A stretch of DNA of 13,436 bases from Scatosoma sp045652785. Its GTDB lineage: Bacteria > Bacillota > Clostridia > Christensenellales > Borkfalkiaceae. The stretch is taken from contig JAZOLF010000001.1 in the NCBI GenBank assembly GCA_045652785.1, positions 1-13,436 of the forward strand, written 5' to 3'. A model generated the notes under the pieces. That model had not been told where the DNA came from. It did not search any database and worked only from the letters and a program-made list of their open reading frames with translations. Shown in pieces: positions 12,985-13,436 of this stretch; the first letter of the stretch is position 1, and each line of letters opens with the position of its first letter. The translations under genes and the position numbers were made by a program.

Positions 12985-13436
12985 TTAGAATTCCGTTTTC
13001 GTTTCGCGCGAGAACAATTTTTTAATGAGTTCATCACAACGTTCGCGGTTGGTTTTGCCGTTGGAATCGCCATAGCAAAGTTCATACACCGCATCGGTGA
13101 GCGGCATTTCCACGCCGTATTTTTCGCCCAGCATCTTCATCGCCGCGCTGGTGGGTACACCTTCGGCGAGTTTGGGGAACTTTTCCCCTTTCACCAGCAA
13201 GTTCCCAAAGCCGCGATTGTGGGAATAAGGGCTAAACAGCGTCGCTTCGTAATCGCCCAAGTGCGCCAAGCCAAACGCGGAGAGTTCATTTCCGCCCATC
13301 GCCTTGATCAAACGAGCCACTTCCCAAGCGCCGCGCGCCATCAACGCGCCTTTAAGCGCCCCGTAGCCGCAACCGTCCAAAACGCCCGCAACGATGCCCA
13401 TAACGTTCTTTGCCAAGTCGGGTCGTAGCCATGTCG
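12985..13436 (-). CDS. gpsA: NAD(P)-dependent glycerol-3-phosphate dehydrogenase, C-terminal part (cut by window edge)
   Basis: The last ~150 codons of GpsA, which makes sn-glycerol-3-phosphate from dihydroxyacetone phosphate for phospholipid synthesis. The C-terminal substrate domain is recognisable: AKNVMGIVAGVLDGCGYGAL with the catalytic lysine of the KNV motif, KGALMARGAWEVARL, GLAHLGDYEATLFSPYSHNR with the substrate-binding arginine, and EGVPTSAAMKMLGEKYGVEM followed by PLTDAVYELCYG. The NAD-binding domain lies outside the window. The frame stays open to the edge; no internal start is proposed. The few residues before AKNV at the very edge look less like the family than the rest, but too little is visible to judge. 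A terminator follows the stop. Confidence 0.92.
   Translation of the reverse strand, partial: TWLRPDLAKNVMGIVAGVLDGCGYGALKGALMARGAWEVARLIKAMGGNELSAFGLAHLGDYEATLFSPYSHNRGFGNLLVKGEKFPKLAEGVPTSAAMKMLGEKYGVEMPLTDAVYELCYGDSNGKTNRERCDELIKKLFSRETKTEF

Overview
The window looks like chromosome of an endospore-forming member of the Bacillota, probably an uncultured Clostridia-type lineage. This is inferred from three spoVA genes, a yunB-like sporulation gene, Gram-positive style promoters (TTGACA-17-TATAAT), strong AAGGAG-type ribosome sites and dense intrinsic terminators. I cannot name a species. Nearly all genes are on the minus strand; only the HTH regulator, murG and yunB are on the plus strand.

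Right to left on the minus strand (the direction of transcription): a 3' fragment of gpsA; a possible 30-codon ORF overlapping spoVAC; a fucU-type mutarotase; spoVAD; a large solute-binding lipoprotein; spoVAE. The core spoVA set, normally contiguous, is here cut into three separately transcribed units with sugar-related genes between them. Each unit is preceded by a terminator and by a promoter-like GNATA-N18-(C/A)A..CT. element resembling a forespore sigma-G site, close to its start codon. yunB and spoVAE converge on a short spacer of palindromes.

The middle holds a divergent promoter pair. To the right run a small HTH regulator, then murG and yunB as a translationally coupled pair. The murG start is buried in an intrinsic terminator/promoter overlap. 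To the left run tyrS, yigZ and a two-zinc-ribbon protein (DUF2310-like).

The left part contains the most interesting element: an Abi_2/AbiF-like abortive-infection protein with a HEPN-type RxxxxH motif. It is preceded by a consensus promoter, a predicted ~66-nt two-hairpin RNA and an intrinsic terminator lying before its start codon. This is the layout of an RNA-antitoxin/toxin module or an attenuated defence gene. Beyond it lie an aldo/keto reductase, a ~490-bp gene-free stretch carrying two 96% identical 103-bp structured repeats, and the 5' part of a sugar-type ABC ATPase gene with a perfect palindrome over its likely -10 region.
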